From assembly GCA_963931925.1 (NCBI GenBank), contig OZ007569.1, positions 47,133,021 to 47,197,020 on the forward strand: 64,000 nucleotides of DNA, read 5' to 3'. This DNA comes from Onchidella celtica (Eukaryota > Mollusca > Gastropoda > Systellommatophora > Onchidiidae). Positions 9,866 to 19,899 of this stretch are shown piece after piece; positions within the stretch are counted from its first letter, which is position 1, and each line of letters opens with the position of its first letter. The notes under the pieces are model-generated. The model did no database searches and was not told the origin of the DNA. It saw only the letters and a program-made list of their open reading frames with translations. A program made the translations under genes and the position numbers.

Positions 9866-10486
9866 TGTAACAGCTGAGGTTGTTCTAGCACGTTATAGTA
9901 GGGGGGGAGTTAGTTGATCTAACTACAACCCTTTAGAAAACGAAACTATTACAGCTGTAAAATAAATAAACACGAGATCCGACGATAGATTAAATAATAC
10001 TAAAGTTTAATAACTGTATAGTGAACAATAAATTACTAGGAAGACACCAGCGAACCTAAATATCTACGCCACACAAAAGGAAACTCACTTACTCACCCCC
10101 CAACCACTCACACAGGTCTATATATATAAACATCCCTACAGAAAGCTCCCGAAATAAACGTTACCTTTGCCCTCGCACAAATTAACCAATCACGCATCAA
10201 TACGTCATCAGGTTACATCACTCAAGGCCAAATCTGGCGTAAACATTCGTTTCCACAACGTTATCGAATGTTCGGGAACATACTAATATTTACTTAACGA
10301 GTCAAAACACCTGACAACAAGCGAGCGAGGAAAAAAACTACTCACTAGAAAAGAAGGTCAGGTCACGGAGTACAGTACACTCTGGCAATAGTCAACAATA
10401 AAATGAAAAAAGTAGTGGACACATGCTCAGCCACCAGCACAACAACAAAACCGGGGGAGGGCAAGGGGTAGCCCGCAGATGCTACA
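9866..10486 (-). repeat. 5' LTR of element 1
   Basis: A 621-bp copy of 3897-4516 with TG...CA ends (TGTAACAG to GATGCTACA). It would provide the promoter for the minus-strand transcript; a TATATATATA run lies near 10119. It is not part of the inverted duplication. Confidence 0.93.
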
Positions 10487-10619
10487 AAAGGATTATACTA
10501 TTACTATATACTATTATACTATTAATTGAAATTAAAAAATTAATAGATTAAAAATTTATCCCTATCACCCCCCATATCACCAACGAAAAATTTATAATTC
10601 ATTATTAAATAAATAGTAT
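10487..10619. other. AT-rich spacer
   Basis: Low-complexity A/T sequence between the LTR element and the GAGA-containing repeat. No feature seen beyond the possible target duplication AAAGG at 10487-10491. Confidence 0.5.
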
Positions 10620-10880
10620 ATAATATATATTCAAATAATAATATAATACTTTAGAATACAAGTTGTGAGTTGTGAACTGCGCCTAACAGGCTCCGTTACA
10701 ATTTGCTCTGAGATAGAGAGATATAGAGAGAGTGAGAGAAAGAGGGTGAGAGAAAGAAAGAGAGCGTGAGAGAGATGCAAATGGAGAGAACAAGACTTTC
10801 TGTAAAGCGCCTAGAGCAAACTCGTTTGGATTGAGCGCTATATAAATGATCTTCATTATCATTATCATTATTATGTTTTC
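10620..10880 (+). repeat. Dispersed repeat with LINE-type GCGCTATATAAATG tail (copy 1)
   Basis: It shares a long alignable sequence with 16455-16795: an AT-rich head ending ATAATACTTT, GTGAGTTGTGA, TGCGCCTA-AGGCT, CGTTACAATTTGCTCTGAGA, a GAGA microsatellite, then TCTGTAAAGCGCCTAGAGC and GCGCTATATAAATGATCT with an ATT/ATC tail. The tail resembles the 3' end of the L2-like LINE at 18580-18650 (GGGCGCTATATAAATGCAAT then ATT repeats), which suggests a short nonautonomous element using that LINE's machinery. No tRNA head is evident. Confidence 0.7.
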
Positions 10881-12060
10881 AAAAGTAAGTTTTATTTTGT
10901 TTGTTTTTTTTTACATATTATCATTCTCCTTCCAATAGATAACATGTGTCTTATCGCTTCAAATTTAGCGGCAATAACCAAAATATTAACATAATATGAA
11001 TCAAAAGTAACCTTTTGGTGATTTTAAGAGGACATAATGTGATATTGGCATGTTTTAAACCTGTTTACTCTCAGTGCAAAGTTTAAAACGTTGTGCATGT
11101 ACTTCATTCATCATTCTGACACTAGTTTTCTCGCCATTGTTTGGGTGGCGAAAATACAGGCCTTATATATGCGGGATGTTACATTTGTGTGTTCCTCATG
11201 GTGAGCAAGGAGAACAGATATGATAATTCCCTTCTGCTGAAAAAGGAAAAATTTTATCTGGCCAGCGGAAGAGGTTCAAATGTAAGTAATAGATCGAGTC
11301 ATGTATCGAACGGGTTCTAGTTCAGTTATATTATAATTATTCGATTGTAAAATTAATGCTGGAAATTGAATTTTTTTTACTTGGTCCCACAAGCTGGTCA
11401 TATTTTGGTTTCACTAATTGACTGCGCCTCGCGAGTGAATAGGCCTTGTCATGCTTTGCGCCCCTACCACCAGATACGATCCAAACAAACCCCCGGATGA
11501 CTCGTGGTCCCCGTCAACTTGACGGCCAAACAACCAATCAACCAGGTTCCTCAAATGCTGCCATTACATTGATGTGTATCACCAGAGGGTCTTGCTCTCA
11601 GTGTGCAAAGTCTGAATTTCCAAGTTCAGGTAACTTCGGGACAGTATCATGAAAAATAGACGAGTCTCAAGTTCAAATAATTATTATTATTTGGGATCCT
11701 CAAATGGTTCCCTTTCGGAATGTATCATATTGCGTGATTTGTTTTACATTGTTTTTCAACATTTTGGGGATATTATATATAAGCACCACAAACGTGAAAT
11801 CTGCCAAGGGCCGTTTAAAGGGTTTGAACGCACATATCTCGAGCCGTCGATGACGTAGCGGACTCAACGATACAGTAAAGAGAGCGTCGTCCATTTCTAC
11901 AACTGATCTAGGTTTCTTGTAGACACCTCGGTTTTAATTATTGAGAAAAATGCAAAAGAAAAAGGTATATGTTAGGTATTCGATTTTTATTTCAAATTAT
12001 TTTCCTTATTGGGAGTACCTGCTTAATGTAAACATCGGGTAAGTACAGATGTTAGATGTT
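10881..12060. other. No recognised gene
   Basis: About 1.2 kb of AT-rich sequence. Only short unsupported ORFs on both strands; no repeat family or RNA gene was recognised. Confidence 0.4.
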
Positions 12061-12116
12061 CATTTGAAGTTTTTTCTCCCTACCTTTAAGCAGGGTAATG
12101 CGAAAAATTCCTGATG

Positions 12117-12410
12117 TTACTGACAGCGACGGCTGTTCGAAGATCGTGCATCTTGGGGTGTTTGGTATTTATCTGCAATGATGTTCATCCCATCTTTCCT
12201 GCTATCTCCATTTAATGAAGTTATTGGTATTGGTTTTAAAGTCGGTGTGTGGCATTTTAGGTGTCTTAACGAACGCTTCATATTTTCTTTGGCTGCGGTG
12301 TCTACTGTTTCATTTCCCTTGATGCCAATGTGGCCAGGTCGAACAGGCTCCAATTTCGTATTTTTTCTTGGACAGTGTTTGAAGGCGTTATAACAGATTA
12401 TTGATTTCAT
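12117..12410 (-). pseudogene. LINE RNase H fragment (copy D)
   Basis: The minus strand carries RPGHIGIKGNETVDTAAKE, the same RNase H C-terminal motif as at 1793-2176, followed by a diverged tail (LKCHTPTLKPIPITSLNG) matching the copy B tail. It is shorter and more decayed than copy B. The catalytic Asp/Glu residues of the N-terminal half are missing. Confidence 0.65.
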
Positions 12411-12419
12411 GGGTTTTTA

Positions 12420-13170
12420 TATTTGATTTTTTCTTAAGCCTGGAGGCAAGACAGTGTGCGATGGGGGCGATTCCATCTTTTGAAATTCTGGGCGGTATTT
12501 TGGCCACGCCCATGAATACTAATGGACACTTACTTTTAATCGCCCACGTACATTAGGTACGTCAGCGATGCTAAGCGGCAGCGCATTCTGCATTGGTTTA
12601 GCGATGGCACTGCATGACAGATGATGAGATGGTGGTGTGAACAGCTGAGTGGCCCGTTAATTAGAGAGATAGTGGGCGTTAGCAGTGTGTCTTTCTCGGT
12701 TAAACCAGTGTTTTGCCGTATTACATAAACGAAAAAAGAAAAAACGTACACGCCAGTCTTGGTCATATGTATTTTTCAGTGTACATGTATCAATAATATT
12801 AAATGAGATCTATCTCTTTACCTGGGTGGTGATTTTGTACGGCTGGTACTTCTTTTGGTCATCATAAAATGGAAATTGAACAAAAAATAATTTGGAGTAC
12901 AACACGAAATGTTTTTGAGGTTCCTGCAAAGTGTTGGGTACATACAGTTCTTTTCCATAAAACAGCAGTAATATACGATCACAAAAGCCCTCAACTGCCC
13001 TCGAATATTTCCTTTCAGTGATTCTTAAACTACAGCAAGACAATAAAACCTCAAATATGGTATAGATCTGGGGTTGTTAGTAGATCTTATAGTCATGACC
13101 GCATAATATTAATCATAAACCAATTTATAACAAAAAAGTACGTACACGTTCCCTTATAAAGATGCACAAA
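12420..13170. other. No recognised gene
   Basis: No coding or repeat signal found. Several short ORFs exist on both strands with no recognisable motif. Confidence 0.4.
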
Positions 13171-13172
13171 CA

Positions 13173-13174
<2 letters not shown>

Positions 13175-13213
<39 letters not shown>

Positions 13214-13234
13214 TTTGGGTGCGCGCGCGCGTAC
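13175..13234. repeat. (GT)n microsatellite
   Basis: About 18 GT units followed by TTTGTTTGGGTGCGCGCGCGC, an alternating purine-pyrimidine stretch able to adopt Z-DNA. Confidence 0.95.
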
Positions 13235-13303
13235 GCCTGCGATTTCATTCACTGGGCAACTCGAAACTGTGTTCACATTAGTCCGAAAACACAGTTACAT
13301 CAT

Positions 13304-13318
13304 TAATTATTATTATTC

Positions 13319-13359
<41 letters not shown>

Positions 13360-13363
13360 TTAT
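13304..13363. repeat. (ATT)n microsatellite
   Basis: About 14 tandem ATT units with slight interruptions. No gene association is visible. Confidence 0.95.
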
Positions 13364-13766
13364 TTGCAATGCACGTGGAATAAATTGGTGTAGGTCCAGA
13401 ACACCGTTCTACATGTACATTTCCTTTGCATTAAAAAAAAAAGATGGGTTGCAAACTGCAGGTGAATATTACACAGGTCATAATTGTGTAAAACATCGCT
13501 TTCTTTTTCTTTCTCGATTTAAACTATTGTCATTCCTGATGTGGGTTCTTTGGTGTACACCCACAGTATCCCCCTCTATTTGGCCGGTAACAAACCAAAA
13601 CATTAGTTGTTGTAAGAATTTGCCTAAATTCGACCACTTTTCCCTATTTTGTCCGTTCGTAAATCCCCAGTTTCTCCCTGGTCTTTGCTTCAGACGTATT
13701 TTATAAAAAAACAAAAATTTCTGCATTCGCTCTGGAACAGTTATCCCCGCACCCCACCCCACCCCC

Positions 13767-13768
<2 letters not shown>

Positions 13769-13810
<42 letters not shown>

Positions 13811-13911
13811 TCTCTCTTTTTCTCAATCTCGCTCCCTGTCTCTCTGTCTTTCTCTCTCTTTCCTCCCTCTCTCTCTCTCTCACCCTCTCCCTCCCGCTCT
13901 CTTCCCCCCTT
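13769..13911. repeat. (CT)n microsatellite
   Basis: A polypyrimidine tract of CT units with interruptions over about 140 bp. It abuts the LINE tail at 13925. Confidence 0.95.
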
Positions 13912-13924
13912 CCACTTTTCTTCT

Positions 13925-14350
13925 GTTTGACTTTGAGTTTGGGTTTTACGGCACGTCAGCACGGCAATGGCCACTTTGAGATTTATTTCTCTATGTGTGT
14001 GTGGGGGTGGGGGTGTGTGGTTGTGTGTGAGGGGGTGGGGGGGGTACTTTATTTAGGTTTGAAATTCAGAGCTTCATCAACTCAAATTTTACGAAGAAGA
14101 TTTAAAAATTCCGTGTCCAGTCGATTACATTGGTAAAGTTCTCAAAAGTTGTTTTGTGTAGATTCAGAAGATTTAAAAGTATTTAATCAAGCTGTAGATC
14201 ATTCAGAAAGAACAAGACCCTCTGCGAGTCCAGGTCAGAAAATAGTTCATTCACCGACCTTCAGGCTTTTGTGTCTTCTTCGGATATCTATTAAAATCTG
14301 CACATCCATGGTTTATTGATAGTTGTCAATTAACATGCATCACATTCTTA
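13925..14350 (-). mobile_element. LINE 3' end fragment (copy E)
   Basis: The plus strand begins GAGTTTGGGTTTTACGGCAC, the complement of the family end, then a G-rich run, GGTACTTTATTTAGGTTTGA, GCTTCATCAACTCAAATTTT, and the C-terminal tail region up to a GGTTTATTGATAGTTG stretch near 14308. The layout parallels 2845-3230. It is 5'-truncated and lacks RT. Confidence 0.6.
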
Positions 14351-14455
14351 GGATCTTTGCAGCAACCAAATCTTGAATACTGGTTTTATTACAGGTACAA
14401 CAAAAGCTATTGTTTTCCTGAAGCCGAACCGCCATTGGTTGACAAAGATAGAGAA

Positions 14456-16026
14456 ATGGATTTGGACAATACAAATCTGGATAGTTTGATTCACCAGCTA
14501 GGAGGGTGTGGCTTGTTCCAGGTCCTGATGACTTTGTCCTGCTTTGCTGCAGAGTTTCCTGCCCCCTGGATTTTTCTAATGATGGCCTTTGGGGGTTATA
14601 GCCCGCCGATGGAATGTTCTACAACTGTCTTCAACCATACCCAATCCGGTATCTCCATCATCAATACAACAGTGTCGTCGCTACAAAATAAAACAGATCT
14701 GAGGGGGGGGGGGGGCTGAGACAGCAGACAAACTGACTTGTGAAGATGTACCAAAATGTATTGGAGATATACAGTTTGAAGGCACCGAGTCCACTGTAAT
14801 AACGGAGTGGCGTCTGATTTGTAACCGTTCCTGGATTTCTTCAGCCATTATCTCTGTACAGATGGCCGGTGCCCTGCTGGGCTCTTTTATTTGTGGATTT
14901 CTGGCCAATAGATACGGTCGGAAGAGGATGATTTACTTTTGGTTGTCTGTGTGTGGTGTGCTCAATCTTATTGCTGCATTCTCTGTAAACTGGTATATGT
15001 TTGCGGTTCTCCGTTTCTTTCTGGGCCTTGCGGTAGCAAATGTAATAACTCCTCCTTTCTATCTGATGTGTGAATTCATGCCAGTTTGGTGGAGAGGAAC
15101 AGTAGGAAGTATCCCAGATTGGCCTGTGGCTTGCGTAGCATTTGCACTGCTCACATTTGTACTCAAAGACTGGCGGCATATTCAGATTGCTACAGCCATT
15201 GTGTGTTTCTTAGTATCTCTCCCAGCTTTTTGGGTTCCTGAGAGTTTGCGATGGTTGGTCGTGCAGGGAAATGCTCAAAAAGCCAATGAGGTTGTAAAAA
15301 AGATAGCAGAGGTCAATGGCATCCCGTTCATAAATGGAAACATTGGAGAAAATTTTCAAAATCTGAAAGAAAACACAGAGAGAAATCAGTCAGGCTAAGC
15401 ATTTCAAAGACCTTTTCTGTAAAGAACTGCGGAAGAGAACCATTGCCATGGGCGGTGCCTATTTGGTGTACGCTACGATCTCTTATGCCCTGACCTTTGG
15501 AGTGAATGCACTTTCAGGAAATTTTTATATCAATTTTATAATTATGACCGTCATGGCTATCCCTGCACGAATCGTCAGTCTTTACACTGTGAACTGCCTG
15601 GGTCGACGCTGGACAATCATGGGTCCTATGATAATAGCAACTGTTGCTTCCTTCAGTCTTGTGGTTGTTCAATTCACAATCAGCGATGAAAATGCCGGCC
15701 TTCCCACAACAGTGTTGGTCTTGGTATGTTTGGCTCTGGTGGACACTAGCTGGGGTTTGTCCTTGTCTTGGGTTGTAGAACTTTTCCCAACAACAATGAG
15801 AAGTCTGGCCTTCAGTTGGACTTTGTCTATCGCCAGATTTGGTGGCATTGTCGCTCCTTACTTGATTCCCAAGAACTCTCTGTCTATTGCGGCTTCTTTC
15901 ACCATTATTACTGCTCTGCTTCTGCTGTGTGACGTGTGTTTTTGGATTTTGCCTGAGACTAAAGAGAAACCACTCGATGATATATTAGGACAGAACAAAG
16001 TTGTGTCCCATCAAGAAGATGTTTAG
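14456..16026 (+). pseudogene. SLC22-family (organic cation/anion transporter-like) copy with two frameshifts
   Basis: Reads as a nearly full SLC22 major-facilitator transporter of about 520 residues without introns. From ATG 14456: TM1 near GGCGLFQVLMTLSCFAAEFP, a large extracellular loop with potential N-glycosylation sites, the family hallmark EWRLICNRSWISS, TM2 with AGALLGSFICGFLANRYGRK (a NRYGRK variant of the DRFGRR loop), PESLRWLV after TM6, then TM7-TM12 with ELFPTTMRS. The frame slips at a G13 run (14703-14715, one G too many) and again near 15380 in a GAGAGA stretch. The 12 helices are otherwise present. It could be a processed retrocopy, a single-exon gene with sequencing errors, or a real gene with an upstream exon (TTTTATTACAG precedes 14394). 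The substrate cannot be inferred. Confidence 0.85.
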
Positions 16027-16179
16027 GATACTGTTTTTCTCCAATATCACATTAATCAGATTCATCAAACCATTTAATTAACTAAAATGTCTTTTTAAAT
16101 ATTGTCAAATACCTGTTCTATAGAGTTGTTTCTCTTACATCACCCATTGTTGTAACACGGACCATGATGTTTTGCACGA

Positions 16180-16410
16180 TATGGGGACAAGGTGGTCTAG
16201 AGGCAAGTTGCTCGCCTCTCATGCCAAGGGTACAGGTTTCAAAACCCGGCCGGTGCAGGCATATTGGAAGTTTGGGATTTTTCCCTCGAGTACCTAGTCT
16301 TCTCGGATAGGGATGAAATAATTCGGAGGGCCCGTGTGCAGGTTGCGCACGTTAAAGATACCTTGGCATTTGGAAATCGTAAAGAGCAGGACGAACAGAC
16401 ATTCTTATAG
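16180..16410 (+). mobile_element. tRNA-derived SINE (copy 1)
   Basis: Pol III-type boxes are visible: A box GTGGTCTAGAGG (16192-16203) and B box GGTTTCAAAACC (16235-16246). The body shares GAGTACCTAGTCTTCTCGGA, GGAGGGCCCGTGTGCA and GCGCACGTTAAAGATACC with the inverted copy at 43205-43530, so the two belong to one family. The body is a conserved SINE core of uncertain class. It ends before the C run at 16411. Confidence 0.75.
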
Positions 16411-16454
16411 CCCCCCCCCCCCCAATTATTTATTATCCAATATTAAATATACAT

Positions 16455-16795
16455 TAATATATATTCAAATATTATTATAATACTTTATAATACAATGCCC
16501 CCTGGTGCAGCGTTCGTCACTGCAGCGCCCCTACGACCACGGCGGGTTATGGGATCAGTGACAGTGACATTATAATACATTTGTGAGTTGTGAGCTGCGC
16601 CTATTAGGCTGCGTTACAATTTGCTCTGAGATAGAGAGAGGTAGAGTGAGAGTGAGAGAGAAAGGGAGAGAGAAAGAAAGAGAGAGAGATGCAAATCGAG
16701 AGAAGAAGACTTTCTGTAAAGCGCCTAGAGCGAACTTGTTTGGATTAGGCGCTATATAAATGATCTCCATAATTGCCATCATTATCCCCCAATCG
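16455..16795 (+). repeat. Dispersed repeat with GCGCTATATAAATG tail (copy 2)
   Basis: The second copy of the repeat at 10620-10880, alignable from the AT-rich head through the GAGA tract to GGCGCTATATAAATGATCTC. It is interrupted at 16494-16569 by a small insertion that copy 1 lacks. Confidence 0.7.
16485..16578. mobile_element. 76-bp insertion flanked by a 9-bp direct repeat
   Basis: TTATAATAC occurs at 16485-16493 and 16570-16578, with 76 GC-rich bases between. Copy 1 of the host repeat has a single equivalent site, so this is a clean insertion with target duplication. The insert has no long terminal inverted repeat. It contains GGTGCAGCG (A-box-like) and a short GTCACTG/CAGTGAC inverted pair. 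It could be a truncated SINE head or a very small nonautonomous DNA transposon. Confidence 0.6.
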
Positions 16796-17107
16796 GCAGC
16801 AGTTGAGCATTTGCCCTTGTGGAGATTTTTTTTTGGGGGGGGGGGGTTCTTGGGGAGGGGGGGGGGCGAATGGCTGCTAAGCATGCGCACTTGCAAAGAT
16901 TGGCTGTAATCCGAAATAAAGAATGGAAAGTTGGGAGAATGAAACACGTGGCATTAGAGATTCCGATGGAAGTCGAAATAAAAATGAAAATTTCATAGGA
17001 GCACCAATTCAGTGGCGTCAGGTGAAACAAATCAAATGTTAAGCAGGACGACCTGGCTCACTTCTCTTTGTTAAAGGTTCATGTGCACATCTAAAAGAAT
17101 AAAAGTG

Positions 17108-17142
17108 GATAGGTGGACCCCGGCGGTGTACCTAGCGAAATA
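17108..17142 (+). repeat. Inverted repeat, left partner
   Basis: GATAGGTGGACCCCGGCGG followed by TGTACCTAGCGAAATA is matched in reverse complement by 19831-19864 with one 1-bp indel. A second GGTAGACCCCGG block follows at 17157 and has a counterpart at about 19815. The pair may be the terminal repeats of a 2.76-kb unit. Confidence 0.7.
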
Positions 17143-17289
17143 TAGGCGTTTTAGGATAGGTAGACCCCGGACCAATGAAAAGCTGTCTTTCATCGCCAAG
17201 TTTATAGGCTAGGGTAAGAAAACAAACATTCAGTTTGTATCAATGAGCGGTAGTCAGATTGACTAATCAGGAGAAAAGGGGCTGGGGTA

Positions 17290-18655
17290 GCCATTGGCGA
17301 TCGATGTACACACAAGTGATATTACAACAACTAATGTGTCATTTGAGAAATAATGACCTGTTGGAACCATTTCAATCTGCTTACAGAAGTAACCACAGTA
17401 CTGAAACTGCACTATTAAGAATCATGAATGACATATTAGTAAAGGCAGATTCTGGAAATATTACTCTGCTAAATTTGTTGGATCTTTCAGCAGCATTCGA
17501 CACCATCGATCACGAAATCCTGCTCAGAAGGCTAGAAACATCGTTTGGAATCAGAGGGGTCGCCCTTAAATGGGTCGAATCTTACCTGTCAAATCGCCAC
17601 CAATTTGTTGTAACCAACAAAATAAGATCTTTTTCTTATGCGCTTCAGTATGGCGTACCACAAGGCTCAGTGCTTGGTCCTATTTTGTTTACTATCTATA
17701 CTATTCCACTTGTACATGAAATAAAGAAATTTAATTTACAATATGATTTCTATGCTGATGATACCCAGCTCTACAGTTCTGCCTTGCCATGCTATTATTT
17801 TATTAGGCCGTGAGCGGGTTCTGCAAGAAGTGGACAGAACTGACATGATAATTGGCACTAATTCAATAGAAATTTCAAAAAAAGTAAAAAACCTAGGGGT
17901 TTACATTGATTCAAATCTTTCTATGTCATCTCAGGTTAGTCACCTCATTCGTATTCTATACATGGAAATCTGGAAAATTGGTAAAAATCAGACATCTTAT
18001 TTCAACTGAAACTGCGGCTGTTTTAGTAAATTCTTTTGTACTTTCAAAGCTTTATTGCAACTCCCTTTTGGCTGGAATTTCACAAAAAAATATTAGAAAA
18101 CTCCAAATTGCTCAAAACAATGCAGCGAGACTTGTTTTGAAGAAAAAGAAAAGAGATTCAGCACTGCCACTTCTGCAGAGTTTGCACTGGCTGCCAGTCG
18201 AGAAAAGAATAATGTACAAATTGTCATCCATTTGTCACAAATGTGTCAATAATACTGCTCCATCGTACCTAGTTGATTTAACTGATTACTATGTTCCATC
18301 TCGTCAACTAAGATCATCATCTGACACTACAAAATTGAAAGTACCTAAAATGAATCTGTCCACTGTAGGAGAAAAGTCCTTTTCATTTCTTGGCCCTACC
18401 ATCTGGAACACTCTTCCAAAGACAACCAGGGAAATTAATGACATTGGTTCTTTCAAACGCCATCTGAAGACCCATTTCTTTCAGACAAACTAGGCTAGGT
18501 GTTTTTCGGCAGCAACAATGGTAAATATTTTTGAATTTCTTTTGTGTATGCTTGTGTGTGTGTGTGTGTAAGAGTTTGTTAAAGCGCCCAGAGCTTGTCA
18601 TCGACGGGGTTGGGCGCTATATAAATGCAATATATTATTATTATTATTATTACAT
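17290..18655 (+). mobile_element. 5'-truncated L2/CR1-type LINE
   Basis: Contains RT and the C-terminal part of a Jockey-supergroup LINE of L2/CR1 type: LLDLSAAFDTIDHEILLRRL (motif A), GVPQGSVLGPILF (motif B), FYADDTQLYSS (motif C, near 17757), and a C-terminal region with LQSLHWLPVEKRIMYK and FSFLGPTIWNTLP. The stop at 18491-18493 is followed by a 3' UTR ending GGGCGCTATATAAATGCAAT and an ATT-repeat tail. The endonuclease is missing. A deletion and frame changes near 17800-17910 break the ORF, so it is dead. Confidence 0.85.
17299..18493 (+). pseudogene. LINE reverse transcriptase remnant
   Basis: The coding part of the LINE above. One frame carries RT fingers and palm to about 17810, where it stops after YADDTQLYSS and a few codons. 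A second short frame (to 18009) holds KKVKNLGVYIDSNLSM, the block normally well downstream of motif C, showing that the segment between was lost. A third frame from about 17985 to 18493 holds the thumb and C-terminal region. The three frames indicate at least one deletion and one frameshift. Confidence 0.8.
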
Positions 18656-18664
18656 TGGCTGAGA

Positions 18665-18735
18665 TCATACCTCCGTGGTGCAGCGGATGAGTGAGTGGAC
18701 TTGAATGCCAAGTTTCTGGTACCACCAGATAAGTA
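18665..18735 (+). repeat. Possible tRNA-like SINE head
   Basis: GTGGTGCAGCGGATGAGTGA resembles a pol III A box, and TTTCTGGTACCACCAG is a poor B-box candidate about 30 bp on. It lies directly after the L2-like LINE tail. Support is weak. Confidence 0.3.
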
Positions 18736-18779
18736 CTCATGACTGGAATTTGTTGTTGAATTACAACAGAATTTTTCTT

Positions 18780-19453
18780 TTTGCAACATCACCCTCGAAT
18801 TGAGATCTTTATTTTGGGAGGGTTCGCTGGCGTTGGCATTTGTGCCTTCTATTTCTTGTTGGTGTTTTCTTGTTTTCTTGGTGTCTTCTTCGTGGCTTTC
18901 CTAGCCCTCAAAAGGGCTCCCTTATGGGTATCTTCTTCTTTCCTTGTTTGTTGGCGCCAGTAAAAAAAAAAAAAAAAGACAGGAGAGAGTAAAGATTCCT
19001 ATCCTGGGTGAGGGGGGGGGGGGGTAATGGGAATCCTTGTAACTTAAAGGATTAATTCCACAGCAAGGGCAGTAAATGGTTAATTCTATGGTACATTTAT
19101 TTATTAATTATTGTCGCCCCTGCCATCGGCAGGGGAGACAGACTATAGTGGGTTTTGTTGGGGGGGGGGGGGTGTGGACATGGCTGTTTGCCACACACGA
19201 AAAAAAAAGGGGTGGGGAGGTGGGGATGGCCATGGCGGCGTGCCGATGGCGCTAGCATTTTATTTATTTATTTACTTATTTACTTGTTTGGAGCAGGGTG
19301 GGTTGTGAAGTGGCCATGGTGGTCTGCCGATGGCTCTAGATGGGGGAGTGGGAAGGGGGTAGATAGCAATAGTAGGTTTCGGGAGAAAGAAGTGTGGGGG
19401 TGGAAAATCTGCTGGTACTGGGCAGGGGAGGTTCTATTCCGTAATGGGCCGAC
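18780..19453. other. Repeat-derived and G-rich sequence
   Basis: Near 18795-18830 a GAGATCTTTATTTTGGGAGG stretch resembles 43067-43095, a dispersed repeat. An A15 run lies near 18962 and poly-G runs near 19010 and 19159. No gene was recognised. Confidence 0.4.
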
Positions 19454-19454
19454 C

Positions 19455-19493
19455 AGCGGCCCTGTGTAGCGGCCCTGTGTAGCGGCCCTGTGT
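19455..19493. repeat. Three tandem copies of a 13-bp unit
   Basis: AGCGGCCCTGTGT is repeated exactly three times. No function is evident. Confidence 0.9.
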
Positions 19494-19830
19494 TGGTTAG
19501 GCTTGAAAAAAAAAAGAGGATGAGGTTAGATCTGTCGGGGTGGAGAGGGGCCGATAGCTTCTCGTGGGCCGAGGTTGGCGAGTGCCCCTCCAGCTGTAGA
19601 TCTGCTGGAGTAGGGCCCCGCCACACCCCGGGCCGCGATGTAGGATATAGTGTTAGTAATGAAACGGATGTTAGATGGGCGCCAACCCAGTGGCAGAGGG
19701 GAATTCCAAATCTGAAAACCGGTCCCTTTTTGGCCTTTATGCAACATCACTCTTACGGAACACACCACTTTTAAGTACTACTATCCTAAAACATTTCACT
19801 ACAATGAACTCAGCCCGGGGTCCACCTACT

Positions 19831-19864
19831 TATTTCGCTAGGTACACCCCGGGGTCCACCTATC
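19831..19864 (-). repeat. Inverted repeat, right partner
   Basis: The reverse complement of 17108-17142 apart from one base. The adjoining CGGGGTCCACCTACT at 19816-19830 mirrors the second block of the left partner. Confidence 0.7.
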
Positions 19865-19899
19865 TCATACAGCAACTCCTTTGAGATCAAGGGAACTTT

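Larger units (their letters stand above)
3897..10486 (-). mobile_element. Gmr1-type Ty3/Gypsy LTR retrotransposon (element 1)
   Basis: A 6.59-kb element on the minus strand with two 620-bp LTRs, a tRNA-Pro-type primer site, a purine tract before the 3' LTR and one continuous 1490-codon gag-pol frame broken only by two in-frame stops. Domain order is Gag, CCHC nucleocapsid, protease, integrase, RT, RNase H. Integrase before RT is the Copia order, but RT and integrase are of Gypsy type; this is the hallmark of the Gmr1 group. Flanking bases are AAAGA left and AAAGG right, consistent with a 5-bp target duplication with one change (or 4-bp AAAG). LTRs differ by two substitutions and one indel, so insertion is recent. 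Confidence 0.93.

Noticed and set aside
16192-16260. Functional tRNA gene
   Set aside because: A and B boxes are present, but the rest does not fold as a cloverleaf and continues into a repeated SINE body.
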